This document shows positions 45,376 through 54,889 of a DNA stretch of 64,000 nucleotides, in pieces (within the stretch, counting starts at the first letter, position 1; the number at the start of each line of letters is the position of its first letter). The stretch lies in the NCBI GenBank assembly GCA_016200895.1, contig JACQDX010000117.1, positions 1-64,000 of the forward strand. The letters run 5' to 3'. This DNA is from Burkholderiales bacterium. GTDB lineage: Bacteria; Pseudomonadota; Gammaproteobacteria; Burkholderiales; Burkholderiaceae_D. The notes under the pieces are model-generated. The model searched no databases. It saw only the letters and a program-made list of their open reading frames with translations, and was not told the origin of the DNA. The translations under genes were made by a program, and so were the position numbers.

Positions 45376-47133
45376 TTATTTGAGAACGATGAATTCAGGT
45401 GCAGCCAGTACCAGGGTCAGCGCCGCATAGATTCTTTGCTTGCGGCGGATATCGTTTCCCTTGGGCATGCCATCGACTGCGCTGCTCAGATCCGCCAGGG
45501 TAGTGGCACTTAGCTGCCCTGCTGCCAGCACCAGATTGATTTCATCCAGCAAGGCTGTCGCCGTCTCAGCCAGTGGCATCAGACTGCTGTAATCGGGTTT
45601 GATGTCACTGACACCTTCACTGACGGCAATCTGCATGTAATTAACGTATCCAACGACAGACGATTCATTGGTGATCTGAAATTCCGGTGCCACCAGGTTT
45701 TTTACGGCAATCGCCGTATTTGGCGGCACATAACCAGGACGGAAGAAATTAAACACCGATGGTGAACGCAAGGGGCTTTGTCCCAGTTTGTCGGCAGGGT
45801 TGCTGGTATTGCCGATATTCCAGAGATCATTGTTTGCCGTGGCATTATAAGCACGTGCCCAGGCCAGGAAGCGCAACATGGGTTCACGCAGTTTGCCAAA
45901 CTGGGGATCGCTGAGATTGGCCGGTTTGCGTGCTTCATCATCGAGCAAAATCGCCTTCAATACGGCTTTCAAATTACCTTTTTTGCTGACTGTGCCGCTG
46001 CCATCATCTTTGAACACGGTAGCCACCCTCAAGATATAACCCTCACTTGGATTGCTGGTTACCAGTCTTTGTATCAACTGTCGGCTGATGAAGGGGGCGA
46101 CATTGTCATGGGCAAAGATGATGTCGAGTGCCGCTTCCAAGGCCTTTTCACCACTCAGGCCTGCTTGTACGGTCTCACCAAGGAAAGTGGATGGGCCGGG
46201 CTCATGCTTGTCAGGCACCTGTATCATGGGTCTGCGCATGAAGTCTGGCTTGTCGGGTCCACCGCCTGCCAGGTCAAAACCCCAACCAGTAAAGATGCGG
46301 GCCAGGCCAGTGATATCTTCCAGGCCATAGGTCTCTTTGCTCTTGCCGTCATACAGACGTGGGTTGCCATTCAGTTTCAATTCAATCAAACCTATGCTGA
46401 ACAATTGCATGATTTCGCGGGCATAGTTTTCATCTGGCATGGCCCCGGTTTTTTGATTGGCTCTGGCATTACCCCGGAAAGTCAGGTATTGACCCATGGC
46501 AGGACTGGTCGATACCAGTTGCAAGAGATCGCGGTAATTACCAAAGCAGTTTGCTTCCAGCATGTCCAGCCAGGCTGCGGCGGCAAAAGCTTTCCAGCCA
46601 CCACCGATCAGGCCATCAATCGCGACTACGATGACTTCTGATAAAGCCAGGGTGAAGCGCTGGCGCAGGGTATCGGGAGAACTGATCAGTTTGCGCCAGG
46701 CGCAAGAATCAAAACCTGCCTGGCTATTGCGGTAACTGACATCATTGAAACCTTTTGAGACCAGCCAGTCCCAGCGCGTGCCATTGCCAGAGACGCTGAG
46801 TTGCTCATCAATCCAGCCTGCATATCCCAGTGCTTGCACCCTGGCGATCTGGGCACGGCTGGCACCCATGCTGGCTTGCGCCAGAAAGCGGGAAGCTTCA
46901 CTGACCGTAATCGGGGCAGCATTGGGGTCGGGTGCTGCTGGCGGTGCCCCCATGGGTGCAGCTGTATTTCCTGCACCATTTTCAGCCGTCGTGCTGCTGC
47001 CACCGCAGGCAGCCAGCAAAGCTGTCGAGGCGAGGATCGCCGCAGCTTTCAAATCAGCCTGCTGATTGAACAAATCCTTGTCTGTTGTGGTCACAGTATC
47101 CAAGGCATCCACACTTGCCAATTGCTCTTCCAT
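45376..47133 (-). CDS. DUF1800 family protein with lipoprotein-like N-terminus
   Basis: A 585-residue DUF1800 protein. The N-terminus has about 25 residues before a hydrophobic stretch ending LLAACGG, a lipobox, and a Gly/Ala/Pro linker. The DUF1800 region starts near residue 75 (ASRFLAQASMGASRAQIARV) and includes NYAREIMQLFSIGL, TGLARIFTGWGFD and SPSVFNFFRPGYVPP. DUF1800 and DUF1501 genes occur together in many bacteria and the products are exported, but their role is unknown. Confidence 0.88.
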   Translation of the reverse strand: MEEQLASVDALDTVTTTDKDLFNQQADLKAAAILASTALLAACGGSSTTAENGAGNTAAPMGAPPAAPDPNAAPITVSEASRFLAQASMGASRAQIARVQALGYAGWIDEQLSVSGNGTRWDWLVSKGFNDVSYRNSQAGFDSCAWRKLISSPDTLRQRFTLALSEVIVVAIDGLIGGGWKAFAAAAWLDMLEANCFGNYRDLLQLVSTSPAMGQYLTFRGNARANQKTGAMPDENYAREIMQLFSIGLIELKLNGNPRLYDGKSKETYGLEDITGLARIFTGWGFDLAGGGPDKPDFMRRPMIQVPDKHEPGPSTFLGETVQAGLSGEKALEAALDIIFAHDNVAPFISRQLIQRLVTSNPSEGYILRVATVFKDDGSGTVSKKGNLKAVLKAILLDDEARKPANLSDPQFGKLREPMLRFLAWARAYNATANNDLWNIGNTSNPADKLGQSPLRSPSVFNFFRPGYVPPNTAIAVKNLVAPEFQITNESSVVGYVNYMQIAVSEGVSDIKPDYSSLMPLAETATALLDEINLVLAAGQLSATTLADLSSAVDGMPKGNDIRRKQRIYAALTLVLAAPEFIVLK

Positions 47134-47524
47134 GTTCAGTCTCCATATTAAGAACTACGAGAATCTGCGCAAACCCGTCCCCAGTCGCATCGTAGCGCCT
47201 GCATGGGAAAAGTCTGCGTAAATCCTGTGATTAATGTTTATTCTTGCTGGCCAGGCCTGAACATTAGAACAAGGATGTAAATTTCATATTACCGATTTGT
47301 AAGCAGTTGTCAGGAGTTAGGATGATTTTATATATAGTTTGTTACTTGCAAATGTAAATAGCATTAAAGATTCAAAAACCAGGCGCGTCATTTGTTACAC
47401 TTTCGTTTTTATCAGCATGTACCGGATTTGCGAATTCGCCTCCAGACAATCTTTGTTACAGGAAGAGGCATAGTTTGAGGTATGCTTGCGACCTTGAAAT
47501 TCTGCACACCGGTTCATATAGTCC
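47134..47524. other. Intergenic region between divergent genes
   Basis: About 390 bases, AT-rich in the middle (47320-47390). It must hold promoters of the DUF1800 operon (minus) and the TonB-like gene (plus). No gene, convincing hexamer pair or long repeat was recognised. Confidence 0.45.
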
Positions 47525-48382
47525 ATGAAGTTGAGCATAGAAGCGCCTGAGGATGAAATTGCCCTGCCGGGCGAAATTCATTTACATATCCGGTTTCGCC
47601 CTGCGAATATGTTCGGCATCTTGCTGGCTTTGCTGGTTCACGGCCTGTTGCTGTACTTCTTGCTGCACATGAATATGATCAAGAAGAAGCTCGACAAGGG
47701 TGGCTCAAGTGAGCCTATGGTCTTCATCATGGACAAGATAGCCAAAGCGCCCAAACAGGCGACTGCGCCGCAAAAGCAAAAAACCGAGTCCAAACCGGTG
47801 CGTGTGCCATCATCCAAAAACGCGATTACCCGACCCAGGACACCTCCATCGCCAGTCACGGATTCGCCGGTAGCACAGCCACCACCGCCGCAAGCCAAAG
47901 AAACGCCACCGGAAATGGATATGATGGCGCTGGCCAATGCTGCACGTGAACGCCGCCGCCCGGCAGAGCAGGCAGCCGCACAGGAAAATGAAGGTGCCCG
48001 TCAGGCCGGTCGTGGCATGACGCCGCAAGAAGTGGCCGAAGCCAATGTAAAACGCAGCATGCAGCAAGCAGCCAACCGTGCTGGTGGCAGCGGTGTGTTT
48101 GAACTGGGAACAGTAGGCACAAGGGTTGCCAGCTTCACTTTCCGTGGCTGGAACACGCGCGTTGTGGCCTCTGGCGGCAAACAGTCCTTTGAAGTCGATG
48201 CCGGTCTTGGTGGTGACGTACGCCTGGCCCTGGTACGCCGCATGATAGAAATCATACGCATGGAATACAAGGGCGACTTCAACTGGGAATCCAGACGCCT
48301 GGGCCGCGTTGTAGTCAAGTCAGCTCGGATAGAAGATTCGGCAGAACTGGAAAGCTTTTTGCTGAAGGAATTTTTCCCTTAA
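47525..48382 (+). CDS. TonB-like single-pass membrane protein
   Basis: A 285-residue protein. A short cytoplasmic part is followed by one transmembrane helix (about 28-48, MFGILLALLVHGLLLYFLLH), a basic then Pro-rich periplasmic linker (about 75-130; RPRTPPSPVTDSPVAQPPPP), a charged helix and a compact C-terminal domain (about 190-285). The layout is that of TonB/TolA-like energy-transducing or spanning proteins, but the C-terminal domain is not one I recognise. No ExbBD genes are nearby. Confidence 0.65.
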   Translation: MKLSIEAPEDEIALPGEIHLHIRFRPANMFGILLALLVHGLLLYFLLHMNMIKKKLDKGGSSEPMVFIMDKIAKAPKQATAPQKQKTESKPVRVPSSKNAITRPRTPPSPVTDSPVAQPPPPQAKETPPEMDMMALANAARERRRPAEQAAAQENEGARQAGRGMTPQEVAEANVKRSMQQAANRAGGSGVFELGTVGTRVASFTFRGWNTRVVASGGKQSFEVDAGLGGDVRLALVRRMIEIIRMEYKGDFNWESRRLGRVVVKSARIEDSAELESFLLKEFFP

Positions 48383-48424
48383 ATTTTCAGGCCCCGGGAG
48401 CCAGTCAGGGTAGTACCTGGCAGC

Positions 48425-48742
48425 TCAAACCGACCCGCCCTGATGACAAGCACTTGCTGGTCTTCCATGCCAAAGCTGCTGCAAGCTCTGCCACCAGCTG
48501 ACAGATTCAACTTGCTGTATCAGCAATTCACTCGTCTCAATTGCCTGTAATTCTATCCAACCATCACGCTCAGCCGTGAACAGCGCACCGCTACTGAGCA
48601 CAGTATCAACTTGCCAGGCCACGCCTTCCAGAAATTGTGGTGCCGCCCAAATATGCAAGCGACCTTTATGCAAATGTAGTCTGCTATCTGTCGTTAACAG
48701 AACTTGCAGGCGCTGGCCTGCTTTGATTGTATGGGTATCCAT
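48425..48742 (-). CDS. DUF2917 family protein
   Basis: A 105-residue small cytoplasmic protein of the DUF2917 family, common in Burkholderiales; predicted mostly beta-strand (LHLHKGRLHIWAAP, GALFTAERDGWIELQAIE). Its function is unknown. It is divergent from the MocR-type regulator gene, with a repeat element between them. Similar proteins may be cupin-like. Confidence 0.75.
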   Translation of the reverse strand: MDTHTIKAGQRLQVLLTTDSRLHLHKGRLHIWAAPQFLEGVAWQVDTVLSSGALFTAERDGWIELQAIETSELLIQQVESVSWWQSLQQLWHGRPASACHQGGSV

Positions 48743-48761
48743 GAAACACTCCTGAAAGTAG

Positions 48762-48919
48762 TAAGAACCTGTTTACGATCTGTAGCGAGCGAGCGTCAGC
48801 GGGGTCCGGGTAACAAAAAACGCAGCGCAAAAAGCGGAATGTACTTCTAGTACATGAGCATTTTGAGCAGCACATGAACCCCGATCACGCACGCGCATTA
48901 AGATCGGAAACAGGTTTTA
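48762..48919. mobile_element. MITE-like dispersed repeat, copy 2
   Basis: About 158 bp with inverted ends (AAGAACCTGTTTACGATCT left; AGATCGGAAACAGGTTTTA right, 17 of 19 pairing). Read in reverse it matches the element at 38353-38532 over most of its length. The centre holds the palindrome ATGTACT-tct-AGTACAT (48839-48855). It sits between the divergent DUF2917 and MocR genes, so it may separate or alter their promoters. Confidence 0.78.
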
Positions 48920-49076
48920 AGGCATGGGTTTCAGGATAAATCTTGTCGGGCATTCCGCACAGACACAGAGAAAGCTTATCTGTATCGCATCAGACAGCAA
49001 ATTCAGAATCTGTTATTGTATCGTCAGCCCTGAACTGTATCCGTGCAGGCCCTGAGCATCTTTACATCGTCAAGCT

Positions 49077-50546
49077 ATGCAAACCTTACCTCTCTACAGG
49101 CAACTGGCCGACCATTATCTGAATGCTATTCGTTGCGGCACGCTGAAGCTGGGCGACCGCATGCCCTCGGTGCGCAAGCTCATGCATGTACACGGTGTCA
49201 GCCTGTCCACTGCCTTGCAGTTATGCCGCCAGCTGGAAACCGAGGGCTGGCTGGAAGCTCGTCCGCGTTCTGGCTATTTTGTACGGCAACCAAGGCGTGT
49301 GCGCCTGATACCAGCGCAGGAACCAACCATAGGCAAGATCATCGACCCGGCCCAGTTTGTCGGCATCCATCAACTGGTGTCAGAAATCATTGCCCAGGGC
49401 CAGCGTCAGGTGAAATGTAATCTGGCGCGGGCAACTGGCGGGCCTGCACTTTACCCGCACCAGCAATTGCGCAGCCTGACCGTCAGCACCTTGCGCCGCT
49501 ATCCTGAACTACTGACCAAGGCAATTTCGCCGGGCGGTAATCGCGAACTCAAAGCGGCGCTGGCCAAGCGCGCACTTGATTCTGGCATCAGTACATCGGC
49601 TGACCAGGTCATCATCACCAATGGCTGTATCGAAGCCTTGAACCTGGCCCTGCGCGCCGTGGCACAGGCAGGCGACGTCATCGCAGTAGAGTCGCCGACT
49701 TTTTATGGTCTCTTGCAAGTGCTGGAAAGCCTGGGCATGAAGGCGCTGGAAATACCGACCAGCCCGAGCACCGGCATTTCCGTCGAAGCGCTGGAACTGG
49801 CGATGCGCACCTATGACAATATCAAGGCGGTGGTAGTGGTGCCGCATCTGCAAAATCCTTTGGGCAGCATGATGCCTGACCAGCACAAGCAAAAACTGGT
49901 GGCGCTGTGTGAAGCACAAGGCATACCGCTGATAGAAGATGACTCTTACAGCGCACTCGCAGATGGCGACAAAATTCCGACTGCATTGAAGCAATGGGAC
50001 CACAGCGGCAACGTGATTTACTGCGCATCTGTCCATAAAATTCTGGCACCCGGCATGCGCGTGGGCTGGATACTGGCAGGTCGCTGGCAAGAAAGGGTGA
50101 ACATGCTGAAGTATGCGCACACACGTTATAACGAAGAATTGTCACAGATAGTCACAGCGACTTTTTTATTGTCGTCGGCTTACGACAGACATCTGCGGAA
50201 ACTACGTAGCAGCCTCGCCGTACAAAGAGAAAAAATGGCAGAAGCGATTGCCACTTATTTTCCCGAAAGCACGCGCGTGACCATGCCAGCGGGTGGAGTT
50301 TCTCTGTGGGTAGAGATGCCGGCAGGTACATCGTCGCGTGCTGTTTTTGACGCTGCTCTAGAGGAGAGCATCCTGGTATCACCGGGCTTGATGTACTCCA
50401 ATTCAAATCGTTTTGATCATTTCTTGCGCATCAATTGCGGCATGCCGTATACCCAGGATCTGGATGATGCAATGCGTTTGCTGGGTCGTATCATCCAGCA
50501 CCAGGCAACTTATTCTTCAGCAGCTAAGCAACATATTGCTGCGTAA
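49077..50546 (+). CDS. MocR-type GntR/aminotransferase regulator
   Basis: A 489-residue protein: GntR-type winged helix at about 5-70 (LYRQLADHYLNAIRCGTLKLGDRMPSVRKL), then a fold-type I PLP aminotransferase-like domain (about 110-475). The PLP lysine is Lys321 in SVHKILAPGMRVGWI. MocR proteins use PLP or an amino acid as a sensed ligand and usually regulate the adjacent or divergent gene. Candidates here are DUF2917 and dctA. The ATG has no strong ribosome binding site. Confidence 0.88.
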   Translation: MQTLPLYRQLADHYLNAIRCGTLKLGDRMPSVRKLMHVHGVSLSTALQLCRQLETEGWLEARPRSGYFVRQPRRVRLIPAQEPTIGKIIDPAQFVGIHQLVSEIIAQGQRQVKCNLARATGGPALYPHQQLRSLTVSTLRRYPELLTKAISPGGNRELKAALAKRALDSGISTSADQVIITNGCIEALNLALRAVAQAGDVIAVESPTFYGLLQVLESLGMKALEIPTSPSTGISVEALELAMRTYDNIKAVVVVPHLQNPLGSMMPDQHKQKLVALCEAQGIPLIEDDSYSALADGDKIPTALKQWDHSGNVIYCASVHKILAPGMRVGWILAGRWQERVNMLKYAHTRYNEELSQIVTATFLLSSAYDRHLRKLRSSLAVQREKMAEAIATYFPESTRVTMPAGGVSLWVEMPAGTSSRAVFDAALEESILVSPGLMYSNSNRFDHFLRINCGMPYTQDLDDAMRLLGRIIQHQATYSSAAKQHIAA

Positions 50547-50584
50547 AATTTTGCATAAGACTCTGCGTAAAACTCTGCATAAAT
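50537..50584 (+). repeat. Four 12-bp direct repeats behind the MocR gene
   Basis: Units TGCTGCGTAAAA, TTTTGCATAAGA, CTCTGCGTAAAA and CTCTGCATAAAT run head to tail from the last codons of the MocR gene toward dctA. The core is TGCRTAA. They could be a cluster of regulator sites or a simple duplication. Confidence 0.6.
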
Positions 50585-50596
50585 TTTAAGCACTGT

Positions 50597-50637
50597 GGAA
50601 AGCCACAATTGTGGCTGTCCCAAGCATTTCCCATAAT
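50597..50637 (+). promoter_or_regulatory. dctA promoter with palindromic operator
   Basis: A perfect 16-bp palindrome AGCCACAATTGTGGCT (50601-50616; 24 bp with one mismatched pair) overlaps a -35 TTGTGG (50609-50614). A CATAAT -10 follows at 50632-50637 with a 17-base spacer. The placement over -35 fits a repressor or class II activator site. The dctA start is about 93 bases downstream. Confidence 0.55.
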
Positions 50638-50729
50638 GCAAGCACTGACGGAGAAAAAATATTCCGCAACGTGCTCGCCATTATGATCTCATTAAGGCGA
50701 GACTTTCTACCATCCAATGGAGACCAAGG

Positions 50730-52052
50730 ATGAAAGCTCAAGCCTTCTACAAATCCCTGTATTTTCAAGTCATCACGGCCATCGTTATGGGCGTCTTGCT
50801 TGGCCATTTCTATCCCGAATCCGGCGCTTCCATGAAGCCTCTGGGCGATGGTTTCATCAAGCTCATCAAGATGATGATCGCGCCGATTATTTTCTGTACC
50901 GTGGTAGTTGGTATTGCCGGTATGGAAGACATGAAAAAAGTCGGCAAGACCGGTGGCATGGCACTGCTGTATTTTGAAGTTGTCAGTACCCTGGCGCTGA
51001 TCATCGGCCTCATCATCGTCAACGTAGTGCAACCCGGTGCAGGCATGCATATCGATGTGCATACGCTGGACACCAAGGGTATCGCTGCCTTTGCCGGACC
51101 TGGCAAAATGCAGACCACGACAGAATTTTTGATGTCCATCATCCCCACCACTTTCACCGATGCTTTTGCCAAGGGAGAGATACTGCAGGTCTTGCTGATC
51201 TCCATCTTCTTTGGCTTTGCCCTGCATCGTTTTGGCGGTCGTGGCACGCTGGTATTTGATCTGGTAGAAAAATTTTCTCACGTGCTGTTTGTCATTGTTG
51301 GCTACATCATGAAAGTGGCCCCCATCGGTGCCTTTGGTGCAATGGCTTTCACGATAGGCAAATATGGTGTTGGTTCGCTGGTGCAACTCGGTTTCCTGAT
51401 GGCGACTTTCTATGCGACCTGCCTGATTTTCATTTTCGGGGTACTTGGGGCTATCGCCAAGGTGCATGGTTTCAGTATCTGGAAATTCATCAAGTACATC
51501 AAGGAAGAATTGCTCATCGTACTCGGTACGTCTTCTTCAGAATCAGTATTGCCACGCATGATGGCCAAGCTGGAAAACCTGGGTGTGAAAAAATCCGTGG
51601 TTGGCCTGGTGATCCCTACCGGTTACTCTTTTAATCTGGATGGCACTTCCATCTACCTGACCATGGCTGCAGTCTTCATTGCCCAAGCTACCGATACACC
51701 GATGACTTTGATGCAGCAAATCACTTTGCTGGCAGTCTTGCTGCTGACATCCAAGGGCGCGGCTGGTATCACAGGCAGTGGTTTCATCGTGCTGGCAGCG
51801 ACCCTGTCTGCGGTTGGTGGCGTACCTGTCGCCGGTCTGGCACTGATACTCGGCATAGATAGGTTCATGTCCGAAGCACGCGCCTTGACCAATCTGATCG
51901 GTAACGGCGTTGCCACTGTCGTGGTGGCCAAATGGGGTAATGATGTGGATACCGTCAAGATGCAAAGACGTCTGAATAATGAAACCGTGGAAGAAGCAGA
52001 AGATCCTGAACTCTTGATGGATACTGCATCCATGCATACAGCAGTGCGTTGA
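50730..52052 (+). CDS. dctA: C4-dicarboxylate transporter DctA
   Basis: A 440-residue inner-membrane symporter of the DAACS family for uptake of succinate, fumarate and malate with H+ or Na+. Family segments are complete: [21 protein letters not shown] near 45, [18 protein letters not shown] (serine-rich re-entrant loop), [24 protein letters not shown], and [28 protein letters not shown]. Length is normal. It is monocistronic with a terminator behind. No dctBD-type sensor genes are nearby. Confidence 0.96.
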   Translation: MKAQAFYKSLYFQVITAIVMGVLLGHFYPESGASMKPLGDGFIKLIKMMIAPIIFCTVVVGIAGMEDMKKVGKTGGMALLYFEVVSTLALIIGLIIVNVVQPGAGMHIDVHTLDTKGIAAFAGPGKMQTTTEFLMSIIPTTFTDAFAKGEILQVLLISIFFGFALHRFGGRGTLVFDLVEKFSHVLFVIVGYIMKVAPIGAFGAMAFTIGKYGVGSLVQLGFLMATFYATCLIFIFGVLGAIAKVHGFSIWKFIKYIKEELLIVLGTSSSESVLPRMMAKLENLGVKKSVVGLVIPTGYSFNLDGTSIYLTMAAVFIAQATDTPMTLMQQITLLAVLLLTSKGAAGITGSGFIVLAATLSAVGGVPVAGLALILGIDRFMSEARALTNLIGNGVATVVVAKWGNDVDTVKMQRRLNNETVEEAEDPELLMDTASMHTAVR

Positions 52053-52075
52053 AGCTGACGACAAGAAAGCAAAGC

Positions 52076-52106
52076 AAAAAGCGGACTTTCAAAGTCCGCT
52101 TTTTTA
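52076..52106. terminator. Bidirectional terminator behind dctA
   Basis: AAAAAGCGGACTTT is followed by its complement AAAGTCCGCTTTTTT around a very short loop. It lies between convergent dctA and the MFS gene and can act from both sides. Confidence 0.92.
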
Positions 52107-52132
52107 TTCCTGCAAATTATTCTTGCCAACCC

Positions 52133-53365
52133 TCAGCTACTTTTTTTCAAATGCCGTAGCGCCAGAGTCAGTGCCATCAATTGTATGGTCGCCGCCAAAA
52201 AGAAAGGTGCTCCCAGCAAGACACTCCCTTTGGGAAAATGGCTGACTTGGCCAACGATGGAAGTACCTATCAGCGTAGCAAACACACTCATGATACTTGC
52301 CAATGCCGTCAAGGAACCCATGGCCAGGCCTTGTGAACGAGCATCGACTGCACGCGAAAAAAATCCCTGCAAGGCAGGCCCGGCAGCAAAGGCCAGCACA
52401 TTACACAAGATCAGCACATACATCATCCAGCCCTGGTTTGCCAGGCCATAACAACTCAGCGCCACGGTCGATGAAGCCAGGCCGATCAATACCGCATTCG
52501 CATCGCCAACGCGCTTGATATAACGTCCAAGAAAAACACCCTGCATGAGTACGCTGGAAACACCGACCATGAACAGTGAAAAACCATTTTGTATGGGTGT
52601 CCAGCCAAAGCGCAATTCTGTTGACAAGACCCAGGTGGTTTGCAAAGTGAATTGGGCAAACATGGTCAATGCATAGACCCACACCAGCGCACCGACACCA
52701 CGCAAATGGGCCAGGCCACGCAGACCGGCAAAGGGATTGGCAGCAGAAATATGAAAGGCCTTGCGGTGATCAGCAGACAGGGATTCTGGCAATGAAAAAT
52801 AGCCATACACCACATTACCGAGCGACACAGCCGCCGCCAGATAAAACGGGTAATGGATATGCGCCTCACCCAGCAAGCCGCCAATGACAGGACCGCAGAT
52901 AAAACCCAGACCGAACATGGCACCTATCTTACCCAGGGCTTTGGCACGGTTTTCCGGGCTGGAGACATCGGCGATATAGGCATTCGCAACTGACAGATTA
53001 CCCGCAGTGATGCCGCCTATGGCGCGCACCACCAGCATCCAGTAAATGTTGGTGACCTGGGTCAGTAAAAGGAAATTCAATCCCAGACCGAATACACAAA
53101 TCAGCAACACCGGGCGGCGGCCATAACGGTCACTGAGCGCCCCTATCACGGGAGCAAAGATAAATTGCATAACGCCATAGATGGCGACAATCGCGCCATA
53201 CCAGTAAGCCTGGCTATCTGCCTGCAAGGTATAACTGGCCACCAGCCGTGGCAAGACCGGGATGATGAGGCCGATGCCAAGGATGTCCAGGAACACCGTA
53301 ATCAAGACAAAACGCACATTGGTCGGCAGTGCTTTGGCAACATCTGCCTGTTCAGAACTTGTCAT
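52133..53365 (-). CDS. TetA-type major facilitator transporter
   Basis: A 410-residue MFS exporter with twelve transmembrane segments, of the TCR/Tet subgroup (FLDILGIGLIIPVLPRLV at the start; motif A GALSDRYGRRPVLL after TM2; GFICGPVIGGLLG in TM5). Tetracycline exporters belong here, but so do many drug and metabolite pumps; the substrate is open. An upstream TTG at 53374 keeps the frame, but the ATG at 53365 has an AAGG site. It is divergent from the PaeA-type gene. Confidence 0.88.
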   Translation of the reverse strand: MTSSEQADVAKALPTNVRFVLITVFLDILGIGLIIPVLPRLVASYTLQADSQAYWYGAIVAIYGVMQFIFAPVIGALSDRYGRRPVLLICVFGLGLNFLLLTQVTNIYWMLVVRAIGGITAGNLSVANAYIADVSSPENRAKALGKIGAMFGLGFICGPVIGGLLGEAHIHYPFYLAAAVSLGNVVYGYFSLPESLSADHRKAFHISAANPFAGLRGLAHLRGVGALVWVYALTMFAQFTLQTTWVLSTELRFGWTPIQNGFSLFMVGVSSVLMQGVFLGRYIKRVGDANAVLIGLASSTVALSCYGLANQGWMMYVLILCNVLAFAAGPALQGFFSRAVDARSQGLAMGSLTALASIMSVFATLIGTSIVGQVSHFPKGSVLLGAPFFLAATIQLMALTLALRHLKKSS

Positions 53366-53443
53366 GGATGACAACCTTTAAGCGAAATATACAAAGCACA
53401 ATAGTATATGATTACCGTCAAGTACATTTGCACGGGAGCCAAT

Positions 53444-54757
53444 ATGGCTTTGTTTGATCACTTTCTCATCATTGCCTTGCTGGTCGCCATCAGCGCATTT
53501 TTTTCCATGTCAGAAATTTCGCTGGCGGCTGCGCGCAAGGTCAAATTGCAGATACTGTATGCAGAAGGCGAACAACGTGCGGGCAAGGTGCTGGCACTGC
53601 AACAAGAACCGGGGCATTTTTTCACCGTCGTGCAAATCGCATTGAATGCTGTTGCCATACTCGGCGGTATTCTGGGTGAACAGGCTTTGACGCCGTATAT
53701 CCTGAAAGCCCTGGTCACTATCTTTGGCATGACGAGCTGGGTAGAAACCGTCAGCTTCGTCACGTCTTTTTTGTTCGTGACGTCGATTTTTATTTTGTTT
53801 GCCGACCTGATGCCCAAGAAGATCGCCATGATCTCGCCGGAAACCGTGGCCATGCTGGTAGTCAGCCCGATACTTTTGTGCGTGCGTCTGTTCAAACCCC
53901 TGGTCTGGGTATTCAATGGCCTGGCCAACCTGATGTTGCGCCTGTTTAATTTGCCAACGACGAGGAATGAGCAAATCACTTCAGATGAAATTTACGCCAT
54001 GTTTGATGCCGGTGCCGAAGCCGGAGTCGTGCTGGAAAGCGAGCATCACATGATAGGCAATGTGTTCGAGCTGGAAAGCCGCACCGTGCCATCGGCCATG
54101 TCACAACGCGACAGCATCGTCTACTTTACCCTGCAAGACACAGATGTAGTGATACGCCAGAAGATAGCCGAGCATCCGCACACCAAGTTCCTGGTCTGCG
54201 ATGGCAATATTGACAATGTCGTTGGTTATGTCGAATCCAAGGATATTTTGAAACGGGTACTGACCAACCAGGCTTTCACCAAAGTTCAGGAATTATCGAT
54301 ACGCACCGCCCTGGCAGTACCTGATTCGCTGACCCTGTCTGAAATGCTGGAGCAATTCAAGGGTACGCGCGAAGACTTTGCTGTCATCCTCAATGAATAT
54401 GCGCTGGTCGTAGGCGTAATTACCCTGAATGACGTGCTGAGTACCCTGATGGGCAATCTGGTCCATCCCTTCATGGAAGACCAGATCGTCAAGCGTGATG
54501 CAAATTCCTGGCTGATTGACGGCGCAACAACAATCGAGGATGTCTGTCGTGCTCTAGACATAGATGGCTTGCCTGAGCAGGGAAGCTATGAGACCATTGC
54601 CGGTTTCATGATGACGATGCTGAAAAAGATACCCAAACGCACTGATTTTGTGATGCTGGGGTCTTATAAGTTCGAAGTCGTCGATATTGATCACTATCGC
54701 ATTGATCAACTGCTGGTGGTCAAACTCGATAGCGCGGAAACCAGCACATCACCGTAG
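53444..54757 (+). CDS. paeA: PaeA/YtfL-type CNNM-CBS transporter
   Basis: A 437-residue inner-membrane protein: CNNM/DUF21 domain (1-190; SAFFSMSEISLAAARKVKLQ, FADLMPKKIAMISPE), two CBS motifs (about 210-330) and a CorC/HlyC domain at the C-terminus (NSWLIDGATTIEDV ... FEVVDIDHYRIDQLLV). Sequence follows E. coli YtfL along its whole length (447 residues). YtfL, renamed PaeA, is reported to export cadaverine and putrescine. The ATG at 53444 with a GGGAG site is chosen over 53408. Confidence 0.85.
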   Translation: MALFDHFLIIALLVAISAFFSMSEISLAAARKVKLQILYAEGEQRAGKVLALQQEPGHFFTVVQIALNAVAILGGILGEQALTPYILKALVTIFGMTSWVETVSFVTSFLFVTSIFILFADLMPKKIAMISPETVAMLVVSPILLCVRLFKPLVWVFNGLANLMLRLFNLPTTRNEQITSDEIYAMFDAGAEAGVVLESEHHMIGNVFELESRTVPSAMSQRDSIVYFTLQDTDVVIRQKIAEHPHTKFLVCDGNIDNVVGYVESKDILKRVLTNQAFTKVQELSIRTALAVPDSLTLSEMLEQFKGTREDFAVILNEYALVVGVITLNDVLSTLMGNLVHPFMEDQIVKRDANSWLIDGATTIEDVCRALDIDGLPEQGSYETIAGFMMTMLKKIPKRTDFVMLGSYKFEVVDIDHYRIDQLLVVKLDSAETSTSP

Positions 54758-54838
54758 TTATGACCGTTTTGTCATCGTTGTTACCACTAAGCTTCTTCAG
54801 TATCACGTCTTAACTCATTAATAACGCATCATTGTCAA

Positions 54839-54863
54839 CAGCAGCTCACCCAAAAAGCTGCTG
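54839..54863 (+). repeat. Hairpin ahead of the Hsp70 gene
   Basis: CAGCAGCT and AGCTGCTG form a perfect 8-bp stem around nine bases, 27 bases ahead of the Hsp70 start. There is no direct T-tract (a TTTTT occurs eleven bases later), so leader structure and weak terminator are both possible. Confidence 0.45.
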
Positions 54864-54889
54864 GCTTACCCGTTTTTATCAGGATTTTC

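Noticed and set aside
50547-50729. Sigma-54 promoter for dctA
   Set aside because: The best GG/GC pair has nine bases between instead of ten and lacks the TTGC part; a sigma-70-type pair fits better.
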